From Deltaproteobacteria bacterium (GTDB lineage Bacteria > Desulfobacterota_B > Binatia > Binatales > Binataceae), in NCBI GenBank assembly GCA_021827465.1, contig JAKAVX010000254.1, forward strand, positions 1 to 5,030: a stretch of 5,030 nucleotides of DNA, written 5' to 3'. Of this stretch, positions 1-5,030 are shown one piece after another. Position 1 is the first letter of the stretch. Each line of letters opens with the position of its first letter. The notes beneath the pieces were generated by a model. It searched no databases and was not told the origin of the DNA. It saw only the letters and a program-made list of their open reading frames with translations. A program made the translations under genes and the position numbers.

Positions 1-633
1 GCCACCGTCGCGCGCTGCGCAAAATTCCTCCATCGAGGCATAGTTGGCGACGGCCGCGCCGTGAAGCGCCGCGTCGAGCACGTTTTCCAGCGTGATTCGC
101 GCATCGTCGGCCCACGCGTCGTAATATGTCACTCCGCCGGCAAGACCCTCGCGCGCGAGCGTCGGCTCGAGTTCGAGAACCTGTCTGGCGGAGAGCCTCT
201 GATGGCGTTCCGAGCGCGGAATACGGGCGACCAAATCGTAAAGAAAAAGGCCGGTCGCCATCGCGCGCCGACCGAATCCGCGCCCGCGGTAGATCGGGAA
301 AAGGAAGCGGATTGGACGCACCAGATGGGGCGCGGTATGCCTGCGCAACCGCTCGCGCTCGCGCAACGCGTTGCTGACCAGGTGGAACTGGAATTGCGGC
401 AGGTAACGAACTCCGCCGTGGATAAGCTTGGAGGAGCGCGACGAGGTCTCGCTGGCGAAGTCGCGCGACTCGAGCATCGCGACCACGAGCCCACGCATCG
501 CGGCGTCACGCGCAACCGCCGCGCCGTTGATTCCTCCGCCGATTACGCAGAGGTCGAAGACCTCGCACTCGAGGCGCGCAAGCGCGGTCTCACGCGCAAA
601 GCCGTCGTCTTGCGAAGGGCCGCCGGCGGTCAG
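1..633 (-). CDS. glpD: FAD-dependent glycerol-3-phosphate dehydrogenase, N-terminal part (runs off left edge)
   Basis: The GlpD family oxidises sn-glycerol 3-phosphate to dihydroxyacetone phosphate at the membrane surface and passes the electrons through FAD to quinone. The window holds 211 codons, about 40% of the roughly 500-residue family length, with no stop before the edge. Numbering from the CTG at 633, an N-terminal stretch (about 13-25) precedes the dinucleotide-binding motif FDLCVIGGGING (26-37). An acidic residue that could hold the FAD ribose follows (E55), then the conserved block SSRSSKLIHGGVRYL (64-78), APHL (101-104) and a DDAR segment near the end; all resemble E. coli GlpD. 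The start is unusual. After an in-frame TAA upstream there is no ATG, GTG or TTG until M46 (498-496), which lies beyond the FAD motif. CTG at 633-631 overlaps the preceding gene's TGA and has AGGAGG 10 nt upstream, so I chose it. Family identity is strong; the exact start is less certain. Confidence 0.93.
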   Translation of the reverse strand, partial: MTAGGPSQDDGFARETALARLECEVFDLCVIGGGINGAAVARDAAMRGLVVAMLESRDFASETSSRSSKLIHGGVRYLPQFQFHLVSNALRERERLRRHTAPHLVRPIRFLFPIYRGRGFGRRAMATGLFLYDLVARIPRSERHQRLSARQVLELEPTLAREGLAGGVTYYDAWADDARITLENVLDAALHGAAVANYASMEEFCAARDGG

Positions 634-1235
634 TCCTCGTAGTCCTCCTGGAACGAGTAGCGTTCCTCTTTCCAGGGATCGGCGTGGTTATGGTAGCCGC
701 GAACTTCCCAAAATCCCCGGCAATCGCTGTCGGTGAATTGAAGCGCGCGCAGCCATTTCGCGCTCTTCCAGCCGTAAAGCTTCGGCACTATCAACCGGAG
801 CGGCCATCCGTGGTCGGGATCGAGGTCGCGCCCGTCGTGCCGATGCGTCAGCATCACGTCGTCGTCGAGGAACTCGCCGAGCGGAAGATTGGTCGTGTAC
901 CCGCCGTCGCAATGGACAAGGACGTACCGCGCCTCGGGCTTGAGGCGGACCCGTTTCATCAGGTCGCCCACCTTCACGCCCTGCCAGAGATTGTCGAGCC
1001 GCGACCACGTGGTGACGCAATGGAAGTCCGCGACCTGGCTGCTCTGGGGCAGCGCGCGGAACTCCTCGTAGGTGAAGCGCAACTCCTCCTCAACCAGTCC
1101 GAAGACCCTGAAATCCCATTTCGCGGGATCGAAGCGGGGCGTCGGCCCATAGCTCAGGACCGGAAACTTGGTGGTCAGATACTGTCCCGGAGGGACGCGG
1201 CGCGTGATTGCTTCGGGCGGCGACGGTTTCCTCAT
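630..1235 (-). CDS. Sulfite oxidase-like molybdopterin oxidoreductase (YuiH-type, cytoplasmic)
   Basis: This 201-residue protein consists almost wholly of the oxidoreductase molybdopterin-binding fold of the sulfite oxidase/MsrP superfamily. Visible family marks are PPGQYLTTKFPVLSYGPTP (16-33), FDPAKWDFRVFGLVE (35-49), and FHCVTTWSRLDNLWQGV (71-87), whose Cys73 is the expected molybdenum ligand. HCDGGYTTNLPL (108-119) and HGWPLRLIVPKLYGWKSAKW (142-161) follow. There is no Tat or Sec signal and no membrane segment, unlike periplasmic MsrP, so it should be cytoplasmic; substrate and electron partner are unknown. The ATG at 1235 puts the conserved PPGQ segment close to the N-terminus. A longer frame from TTG at 1298 would add 21 unlike residues that overlap a candidate promoter. 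No clear Shine-Dalgarno precedes the ATG. Its TGA overlaps the proposed CTG start of glpD, which suggests co-translation. Confidence 0.9.
   Translation of the reverse strand: MRKPSPPEAITRRVPPGQYLTTKFPVLSYGPTPRFDPAKWDFRVFGLVEEELRFTYEEFRALPQSSQVADFHCVTTWSRLDNLWQGVKVGDLMKRVRLKPEARYVLVHCDGGYTTNLPLGEFLDDDVMLTHRHDGRDLDPDHGWPLRLIVPKLYGWKSAKWLRALQFTDSDCRGFWEVRGYHNHADPWKEERYSFQEDYED
644..649 (-). promoter_or_regulatory. Shine-Dalgarno site for glpD (supports CTG start)
   Basis: Read on the minus strand this is a perfect AGGAGG, located inside the last codons of the upstream molybdopterin oxidoreductase gene. It lies 10 nt before CTG at 633-631. No other usable start codon of the glpD frame is near it, so it is the main evidence for initiation at CTG. 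The hexamer could also occur by chance, because it lies in codons for Gln-Glu-Asp. Confidence 0.5.
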
Positions 1236-1267
1236 ATGAATCGATCGACGGGCCAACAGTTGACTAC

Positions 1268-1298
1268 ACGATAGCCGAGGCGGCCGTCCAGCCGTCAA
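1268..1298 (-). promoter_or_regulatory. Candidate sigma70-type promoter for the molybdopterin oxidoreductase-glpD pair
   Basis: On the minus strand TTGACG (1298-1293) matches five of six positions of the -35 consensus. TATCGT (1273-1268) matches four of six positions of the -10 consensus. The spacer is 19 bp, longer than the optimum of 17, so this is a weak call. It would start transcription roughly 25 nt upstream of the ATG at 1235, in the gap after pntB where a new transcript is plausible. GC-rich genomes often deviate from these consensus sequences. Confidence 0.25.
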
Positions 1299-1312
1299 GC
1301 ATCGCTCTCGGG

Positions 1313-1328
1313 CCGGGGTCCACCCCGG
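1313..1328 (-). terminator. GC-rich hairpin after pntB, possible terminator without U-tract
   Basis: The minus strand reads CCGGGG-TGGA-CCCCGG, a perfect 6-bp all-GC stem with a 4-nt loop, about 75 nt after the pntB stop. The stem is strong but no T-run follows it, so it is not a classical intrinsic terminator. It could be a terminator of the GC-rich type, an RNA 3'-end stabiliser, or chance in high-GC DNA. Its place just upstream of a candidate promoter fits a transcript boundary. Confidence 0.3.
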
Positions 1329-1378
1329 TCACTTCGTCTCCGCTCCGCCGATATCACCACCGCACGGGACATCGTATC

Positions 1379-1392
1379 GCCGGCTCGCCGGC
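1379..1392 (-). repeat. Short inverted repeat just after pntB stop
   Basis: GCCGG-CGAG-CCGGC forms a 5-bp GC stem with a 4-nt loop beginning about 10 nt after the pntB stop codon. No T-run follows. With the stronger hairpin at 1313-1328 it may help end or protect the pnt transcript, but stems this short are common in GC-rich sequence. Confidence 0.25.
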
Positions 1393-1401
1393 AGGTCCGT
1401 C

Positions 1402-2799
1402 TCACAACGTGGAGACGTGACCGCCCTGCGGCGAGAGTTCGCGCACGATATTGCCGACGAAGCTCTTGGCGTCTCCGAACAGCATCAGGGTGTTCTCCAG
1501 GTAATAGAGCGGGTTGTCGATACCGGCAAAGCCCGGGCTCATGCTGCGCTTGATAACCATCACGGTGCGCGCCTTCTCCACGTCGAGAATCGGCATGCCG
1601 TAGATGGGACTCGACTGGTCGGTGCGTGCGGCGGGATTGGTCACGTCGTTTGCACCGATCACCAGGGCCACGTCGACCTGCGGGAACTCGGGATTGGCCT
1701 CGTCGAGATCGAGCAGCCGGTCGTACGGAACGTCGGCCTCGGCGAGAAGCACGTTCATATGGCCGGGCATCCGGCCGGCGACCGGATGGATCGCGAACTT
1801 CACGTCCACGCCCTTTTTGGAGAGCAGATCGTAAAGCTCCCTGACCTTGTGCTGCGCCTGCGCGACCGCCATCCCGTAGCCCGGAACGACCATCACCCGG
1901 CTCGCCGCGCCGAGGATCGCGGCGGCTTCTTCGGCGGTGGCGCTGTGGACGGTGCGCTCTTCCTGCGCGCTGGCGGCGGAGACCTGGAGCTGGCCGAACG
2001 CGCCGAACATCACGTTGGTGAACGAGCGATTCATCGCGCGGCACATGATCAGCGACAGGATGAAGCCCGAAGCGCCGTCAAGCGCGCCCGCAACCACCAG
2101 CACCTTGGTGTTGAGCACAAACCCGAGCAACGCGGCGGTGAACCCGACGTAGGAGTTCAGAAGCGAGATGACGGTCGGCATGTCGGCGCCGCCGATTGGC
2201 GTGACCAGCAGCGTTCCGAAGATGAGCGAGATGACCACCATCGCGGGAAAGAAATACGCGTGTGTCGGATTCACAACCAGGGCGACTGCGAGCGCAACGG
2301 CCGCACCCAGCACCGACAGGCTCACGTAATTCTGCCCGCGGTAGACGATCGGACGCTGCGGCAGAATCTCCTGCAGCTTGCCCGCCGCGATCAGGCTGCC
2401 GGTGAAACTCAGCGAGCCGATAATCACTTCGAGCGCGATCTCCGTCATCTCGAACTTCGAGATATGCGGAATTCGCATGTAGTACTCGGAGATACCGATC
2501 AAAGCCGCCGCGAGCGCGCCCAGCGCATGGCTCATCGCGGTCCGCTGGGGAACCGCGGTCATCTGAACCATACCGAGCGGGATGCCGATCATCGCGCCAG
2601 CCACAAGCGCGACGATGATCCATTTGAACTGGACCAGTTCCGGATTGAAAAACGTGGTCGCGACCGCCAGCGCCGCGCCGATCTCGCCCGCCAGCACGCC
2701 GCGGCGCGCGGTTGCGGGAGAACTCAGCCATCGCAGCGACAGGATGAAGAGCGCGATCGCAATGATGTAGGCAAAATCAGTCAGGTAATGCGCAGTCAT
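1402..2799 (-). CDS. pntB: NAD(P) transhydrogenase subunit beta
   Basis: This is the beta subunit of proton-translocating transhydrogenase in the inner membrane. It carries most of the membrane domain (dII) and the NADP(H)-binding domain (dIII). Its 465 residues match the family length (E. coli about 462). Residues 1-265 are a run of hydrophobic helices. They include His91 in MSHALGALAAALIG, Ser135 in FTGS, and Asn215 in LLNSYVGF, which correspond to the E. coli proton-path residues His91, Ser139 and Asn222. AMNRSF (255-260) ends the membrane part, and a hydrophilic linker (about 275-295) leads to dIII. In dIII, VPGYGMAVAQAQH (305-317), HPVAGRMPGHMNVLLAEADV (338-357), GANDVTNPAA (382-391) and KRSMSPGFAG (417-426) are the NADP-binding and loop motifs. 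The start ATG overlaps the pntAB stop as ATGA, implying translational coupling. Asp241 in a membrane helix is discussed as a finding. I see no missing key residue. Confidence 0.98.
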   Translation of the reverse strand: MTAHYLTDFAYIIAIALFILSLRWLSSPATARRGVLAGEIGAALAVATTFFNPELVQFKWIIVALVAGAMIGIPLGMVQMTAVPQRTAMSHALGALAAALIGISEYYMRIPHISKFEMTEIALEVIIGSLSFTGSLIAAGKLQEILPQRPIVYRGQNYVSLSVLGAAVALAVALVVNPTHAYFFPAMVVISLIFGTLLVTPIGGADMPTVISLLNSYVGFTAALLGFVLNTKVLVVAGALDGASGFILSLIMCRAMNRSFTNVMFGAFGQLQVSAASAQEERTVHSATAEEAAAILGAASRVMVVPGYGMAVAQAQHKVRELYDLLSKKGVDVKFAIHPVAGRMPGHMNVLLAEADVPYDRLLDLDEANPEFPQVDVALVIGANDVTNPAARTDQSSPIYGMPILDVEKARTVMVIKRSMSPGFAGIDNPLYYLENTLMLFGDAKSFVGNIVRELSPQGGHVSTL

Positions 2800-3092
2800 T
2801 GGCCTTTGCGTCCGCTCAGCTTGAACATCCTGAGCATCCGATCGGTTATTAGTAATCCGCCGACCATGTTGCTGAACGCGGCGGCAACCGCGATCGCCCC
2901 CAGGAACGCGGAGAGCGCGGTTCCCTGCCGGCCCGCGATTATAATTGCGGCGATCACGACGATCGCGTCGAGCGCGTTGGTAAGCGCCATCAGCGGCGTA
3001 TGCAGGAGCGGCGAGACGCGCCGGATAACTTCGAACCCGACAAATCCCGCCAGGACAAAAACGTACAGGTTTTCAATGAACCCCGCAGGCAC
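2796..3092 (-). CDS. pntAB: NAD(P) transhydrogenase subunit alpha, membrane part (alpha-2)
   Basis: In split-type transhydrogenases this small protein supplies the alpha-chain helices of the membrane domain and pairs with PntB. The 98 residues contain three hydrophobic segments: about 8-24, 33-53 and 59-82. They include the family signature HTPLMALTNAL (31-41) and FSNMVGGLLITDRML (73-87), followed by a basic tail. The length is normal for split-type PntAB. Translation starts at GTG (3092-3090), preceded by a good AAGGAG at 9 nt. It overlaps pntB by 4 bp downstream and lies 91 bp after pntAA. Asp42 in the second helix stands where E. coli has a neutral residue (NAISGI there, NALDAI here). Identification is firm from the motif and the neighbours. 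Confidence 0.96.
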   Translation of the reverse strand: MPAGFIENLYVFVLAGFVGFEVIRRVSPLLHTPLMALTNALDAIVVIAAIIIAGRQGTALSAFLGAIAVAAAFSNMVGGLLITDRMLRMFKLSGRKGQ

Positions 3093-3101
3093 GATTTCCT
3101 T

Positions 3102-3107
3102 CTCCTT
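3102..3107 (-). promoter_or_regulatory. Shine-Dalgarno site for pntAB (supports GTG start)
   Basis: The minus strand reads AAGGAG 9 nt before GTG at 3092-3090, the strongest ribosome-binding site in the pnt cluster. A second purine run, AAGGAA, follows it closer to the GTG. Together they fix the GTG as start and suggest pntAB is initiated independently of pntAA rather than by coupling. Confidence 0.65.
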
Positions 3108-3121
3108 CAGCCGAACCTAAG

Positions 3122-3150
3122 GCCATGCGAATGGCAGGAACATCCCTGCC
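3122..3150 (-). repeat. Two overlapping inverted repeats in the pntAA-pntAB gap
   Basis: Within the 91-bp gap, the minus strand carries GGCAGG-GATGTT-CCTGCC (3150-3133), a 6-bp stem that a G-U pair can extend. It also carries GCCAT-TCGC-ATGGC (3135-3122), a 5-bp stem. The two share positions 3133-3135, so they cannot form fully together. No T-run follows either, so an intrinsic terminator is unlikely. An mRNA processing or stability element that sets subunit ratio is possible but unproven. Confidence 0.35.
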
Positions 3151-3183
3151 GAGCTGTCATCTCACGGTTTTCACGGAATATTT

Positions 3184-4353
3184 CTACCGGTGGGCCTCGT
3201 GGGGCGCCGACACGATTTCCCGCACTCGCGCGTGAACCACTTCTCCACCTTGCGTCACCAGCGTTTCGCGCGTGATCTCGTCCCCACGGTCGAGGTTGAC
3301 CTTGCCGTCCTTGCACAGATGGAGCAAAAACGCGGTCACGTTGCGCGAGAACATCTGGCTTGCGTGATAGGGGACCGTGCTGGCGAGGTTGAAATAACCG
3401 ACGATCGTGACGCCGTGCTCGATCACGATCTCGTTGTAGCGGGTCAGCTCGCAGTTGCCGCCGCGCTCGGCGGCAAGATCGACGATCACCGACCCCGGCG
3501 CCATCCCAGCCACCATGTCGGCCGTGACCAGCATCGGGGCGCGCCTGCCCGGAATAGTCGCGGTGGTGATCACCACGTCGCTCTCCCCGACCACCCGCGT
3601 CAGCAGTTCGCGCTGGCGGCTTAGAAAATTCTCGTCCTGCTCACGGGCGTAACCGCGCTCGTCCTGAGCATGTCCGGTTTCCAGCGGCATCTCGACGAAC
3701 CGTCCGCCGAGGCTCTGGACCTGCTCCTTGACCGCGGGGCGCACGTCGTAGGCCGAGGCGACTGCGCCGAGCCTTCGTGCGGTTGCGATTGCCTGCAGAC
3801 CGGCGACGCCAGCGCCAAGGACCAGCACCCGGGCCGGGGTGACTGTGCCTGCCGCCGTGGTCAGCATCGGGAAGAACCGCGGCAACTGGTCTGCGGCGAT
3901 CACCACCGCCTTGTAGCCGCACACCGTCGCCATCGCGGACAGCGCGTCCATGCTCTGGCTGCGGGTAATTCGCGGCATTAGCTCGACCGCAAGCGTGCTT
4001 ATGCCCTTGCCCGCAATCTCATGGACGGTTTCCGGCGATCCGAGCGCGCGCAGGAAGCCGATCAGAACCTGCCCGCTGCGCATCAGCGCAAGATCCTCGC
4101 GGCCGGTCTTGTCGTTGGCGCCATAACAGAGCACCTGAACCACAACCTCCGCAGCGCCGAATACCTCGGCGCGTTTCGCCATTTCTGCGCCTTTTTCGAG
4201 ATATTGAGCGTCCGGATAGCCCGCCGCGAGGCCGGCGCCGGCTTCGACGATGACCTTGCATCCGGCTTTGACCAGGTTTGGGATTGAAGATGGGATGAGC
4301 GCCACCCGGCGTTCTCCCGGGTAGCTTTCCTTAGGAATACCAACGACAATCAT
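3184..4353 (-). CDS. pntAA: NAD(P) transhydrogenase subunit alpha, NAD(H)-binding part (alpha-1)
   Basis: This soluble domain I binds NAD(H) and exchanges hydride with the NADP(H) site of PntB, driven by proton flow through the membrane domain. The 389 residues match the split-type family (about 380). The N-terminus MIVVGIPKESYPGERRVALIP fits family starts, which supports the ATG at 4353 although its Shine-Dalgarno is weak. Key marks are RSQSMDALSA (131-140), which contacts the nicotinamide region, and the Rossmann motif VLGAGVAGLQA (178-188). Asp203 in AYDVRP sits at the end of the second strand, as expected for NAD preference. A mobile loop around GYAREQ (Tyr235) is followed by TTATIPGRRAP (263-273) and VDLAAERGGNCELT (291-304). 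There are no membrane helices; those are encoded by pntAB. Alanine dehydrogenase is a related fold but is excluded by the two downstream pnt genes. Confidence 0.98.
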   Translation of the reverse strand: MIVVGIPKESYPGERRVALIPSSIPNLVKAGCKVIVEAGAGLAAGYPDAQYLEKGAEMAKRAEVFGAAEVVVQVLCYGANDKTGREDLALMRSGQVLIGFLRALGSPETVHEIAGKGISTLAVELMPRITRSQSMDALSAMATVCGYKAVVIAADQLPRFFPMLTTAAGTVTPARVLVLGAGVAGLQAIATARRLGAVASAYDVRPAVKEQVQSLGGRFVEMPLETGHAQDERGYAREQDENFLSRQRELLTRVVGESDVVITTATIPGRRAPMLVTADMVAGMAPGSVIVDLAAERGGNCELTRYNEIVIEHGVTIVGYFNLASTVPYHASQMFSRNVTAFLLHLCKDGKVNLDRGDEITRETLVTQGGEVVHARVREIVSAPHEAHR

Positions 4354-4446
4354 GACGTTTCTTCAGACGCGATCATCAGGCTACAGCGCCTCTCCGGCGG
4401 ACGAATGAATGGTCGGTTACAAATTGCCCAACAACTTCCTCAAATC

Positions 4447-4466
4447 ATGCGGCTTTTACACCGCAT
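4447..4466. repeat. Palindrome upstream of pntAA, operator-like
   Basis: ATGCGG and CCGCAT form perfect 6-bp inverted half-sites separated by 8 bp. The repeat overlaps the candidate -10 box of the pntAA promoter. As RNA on the minus strand it would form a short hairpin, but no T-run follows, so a terminator for the upstream dehydrogenase is unlikely. The arrangement would suit a repressor site, but one short palindrome is weak evidence. Confidence 0.3.
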
Positions 4467-4481
4467 CACCACAAGTAACAA
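4453..4481 (-). promoter_or_regulatory. Candidate sigma70-type promoter for the pnt genes
   Basis: On the minus strand TTGTTA (4481-4476) and TAAAAG (4458-4453) each match four of six consensus positions and are separated by exactly 17 bp. They lie in a locally AT-richer stretch of the 146-bp gap between the dehydrogenase stop and pntAA. The leader to the pntAA ATG would be about 90 nt. Spacing and position favour the call; the moderate box matches limit it. Confidence 0.35.
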
Positions 4482-4499
4482 CATCACCGGGCAGAGCAA

Positions 4500-5030
4500 T
4501 CAAGCGTTTCGCATCGCGCGGACGATCGCGGCCGTCATCTCGCTGGTGCCTGCCTTGCCGCCGAGATCGCGGGTCATCGTACGTCCGGAACTCAGCACCG
4601 ATTGCACGCCGTGGCGGATACGGGCTGCCTGGCGCGGATAACCGACATATTCGAGCATCATCGCGCTCGAAAGAATGATCGCGATCGGGTTTGCCTGGTT
4701 CATCCCCGCGATATCCGGCGCGGTGCCGTGCACGGCCTCGAAAATCGCTCCGCGCTCACCGTAGTTTGCGCCGGGAACCACGCCGAGTCCGCCGACCAGT
4801 CCGGCGCAAAGGTCCGATACGATATCGCCGTAGAGATTTTCCAGCAGCAGCACGTCGAAGGAGCACGGATCGGTGACCAGCCGCATGCACGCCGCGTCAA
4901 CGATGTGCTCTTTGTAGGAAATTTTCGGATATTCGCGCGCGACCGCCCTCGCGCATTTGAGGAACAGCCCGTCCGAGAGTTTCATGATATTGGCCTTGTG
5001 GACGGCGGTGACCGATTTGCGCTTGTTGCG
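4500..5030 (-). CDS. icd: Isocitrate dehydrogenase, probably NAD-dependent, C-terminal part (runs off right edge)
   Basis: This is the last 176 residues of a beta-decarboxylating dehydrogenase, open at the right edge. The family oxidises and decarboxylates isocitrate (or 3-isopropylmalate or homoisocitrate) using a divalent metal. Fragment residues [18 protein letters not shown] (7-24) contain the catalytic-site lysine (K12). [11 protein letters not shown] (42-52) and [17 protein letters not shown] (65-81) carry the metal-binding aspartates D45, D69 and D73. [13 protein letters not shown] (97-109) and NQANP (111-115) form the coenzyme-adenine pocket, and [14 protein letters not shown] (153-166) closes the chain. 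Asp105 stands where NADP-specific E. coli Icd has Lys344, which argues for [16 protein letters not shown] favours isocitrate over isopropylmalate, but the N-terminal substrate loop is outside the window, so specificity stays open. It ends 146 bp before pntAA on the same strand. Confidence 0.88.
   Translation of the reverse strand, partial: RNKRKSVTAVHKANIMKLSDGLFLKCARAVAREYPKISYKEHIVDAACMRLVTDPCSFDVLLLENLYGDIVSDLCAGLVGGLGVVPGANYGERGAIFEAVHGTAPDIAGMNQANPIAIILSSAMMLEYVGYPRQAARIRHGVQSVLSSGRTMTRDLGGKAGTSEMTAAIVRAMRNA

Noticed and set aside
61..642. + strand open frame of 193 codons opposite glpD
   Set aside because: It is antisense to a clearly recognisable GlpD N-terminus, has low-complexity charged composition and no domain.
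684..1274. + strand open frame of 196 codons opposite the molybdopterin oxidoreductase
   Set aside because: The minus strand carries the conserved sulfite-oxidase-like fold with its Cys ligand. This frame shows no family resemblance.
1236..1298. TTG at 1298 as start of the molybdopterin oxidoreductase
   Set aside because: The 21 extra residues do not resemble family N-termini, the TTG lies in a candidate -35 box, and ATG at 1235 places the conserved PPGQ segment normally.
1295..2044. Minus-strand frame of 249 codons inside pntB
   Set aside because: It is an out-of-frame reading of pntB, dominated by Arg, and covers the NADP-binding domain that reads correctly in the pntB frame.
1417..3120. 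Long + strand open frame (567 codons) antisense to pntB and pntAB
   Set aside because: Its product is rich in Arg, His and Asp with no recognisable domain, as expected for the complement of GC-rich codons. The opposite strand encodes clear PntB and PntAB.
3162..3176. Two copies of TCACGG 9 bp apart after pntAA
   Set aside because: A 6-bp direct repeat present twice is expected by chance and has no recognisable role here.
4440..4466. Nine-codon minus-strand leader ORF upstream of pntAA
   Set aside because: It has no clear ribosome-binding site, no run of regulatory codons, and overlaps the candidate -10 box, so a leader peptide is not supported.
1..5030. Mobile elements, CRISPR arrays, tRNA or rRNA genes, toxin-antitoxin or defence modules
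   Set aside because: Nearly all of the window is covered by six recognisable metabolic genes, and the gaps of 91 to 166 bp hold only the short elements listed.

Overview
This is an ordinary metabolic segment of a GC-rich bacterial chromosome. All six genes lie on the minus strand, so transcription runs from the right edge to the left edge. I see no mobile element, CRISPR array, tRNA, rRNA or phage gene. The high G+C, the long antisense shadow frames and the transhydrogenase alpha subunit split into two genes (the Rhodospirillum rubrum-type arrangement) fit a GC-rich proteobacterium or a related environmental lineage. The sequence alone does not fix the phylum.

Layout in the direction of transcription. 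5030-4500 is the C-terminal part of an isocitrate/isopropylmalate dehydrogenase-family protein, most likely an NAD-dependent isocitrate dehydrogenase. 4499-4354 is a 146-bp gap with a candidate promoter and a small palindrome. 4353-3184 is pntAA, 3092-2796 is pntAB and 2799-1402 is pntB. Together these encode a complete proton-translocating NAD(P) transhydrogenase; pntAB and pntB overlap by 4 bp, and pntAA and pntAB are 91 bp apart. 1401-1236 is a 166-bp gap with two GC-rich hairpins and a candidate promoter. 1235-630 is a small cytoplasmic sulfite-oxidase-like molybdopterin oxidoreductase of the YuiH type. 633-1 is the N-terminal 211 codons of an FAD-dependent glycerol-3-phosphate dehydrogenase (GlpD), which overlaps the preceding gene by 4 bp and runs off the left edge.

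The genes share a redox theme. An isocitrate dehydrogenase that looks NAD-specific would yield NADH. The transhydrogenase next to it can use the proton gradient to convert NADH to NADPH. The molybdoenzyme and GlpD form a second, probably co-translated pair; in the GlpD family electrons go to the quinone pool. The physiological link between the two halves is inference.

The most useful point for an annotator is the glpD start. The frame has no ATG, GTG or TTG upstream of the FAD-binding motif. A CTG codon at 633-631, preceded by AGGAGG at a 10-nt spacing, is the best candidate, and automatic calling may clip this gene at the ATG at 498. I found no convincing undescribed system in this window.
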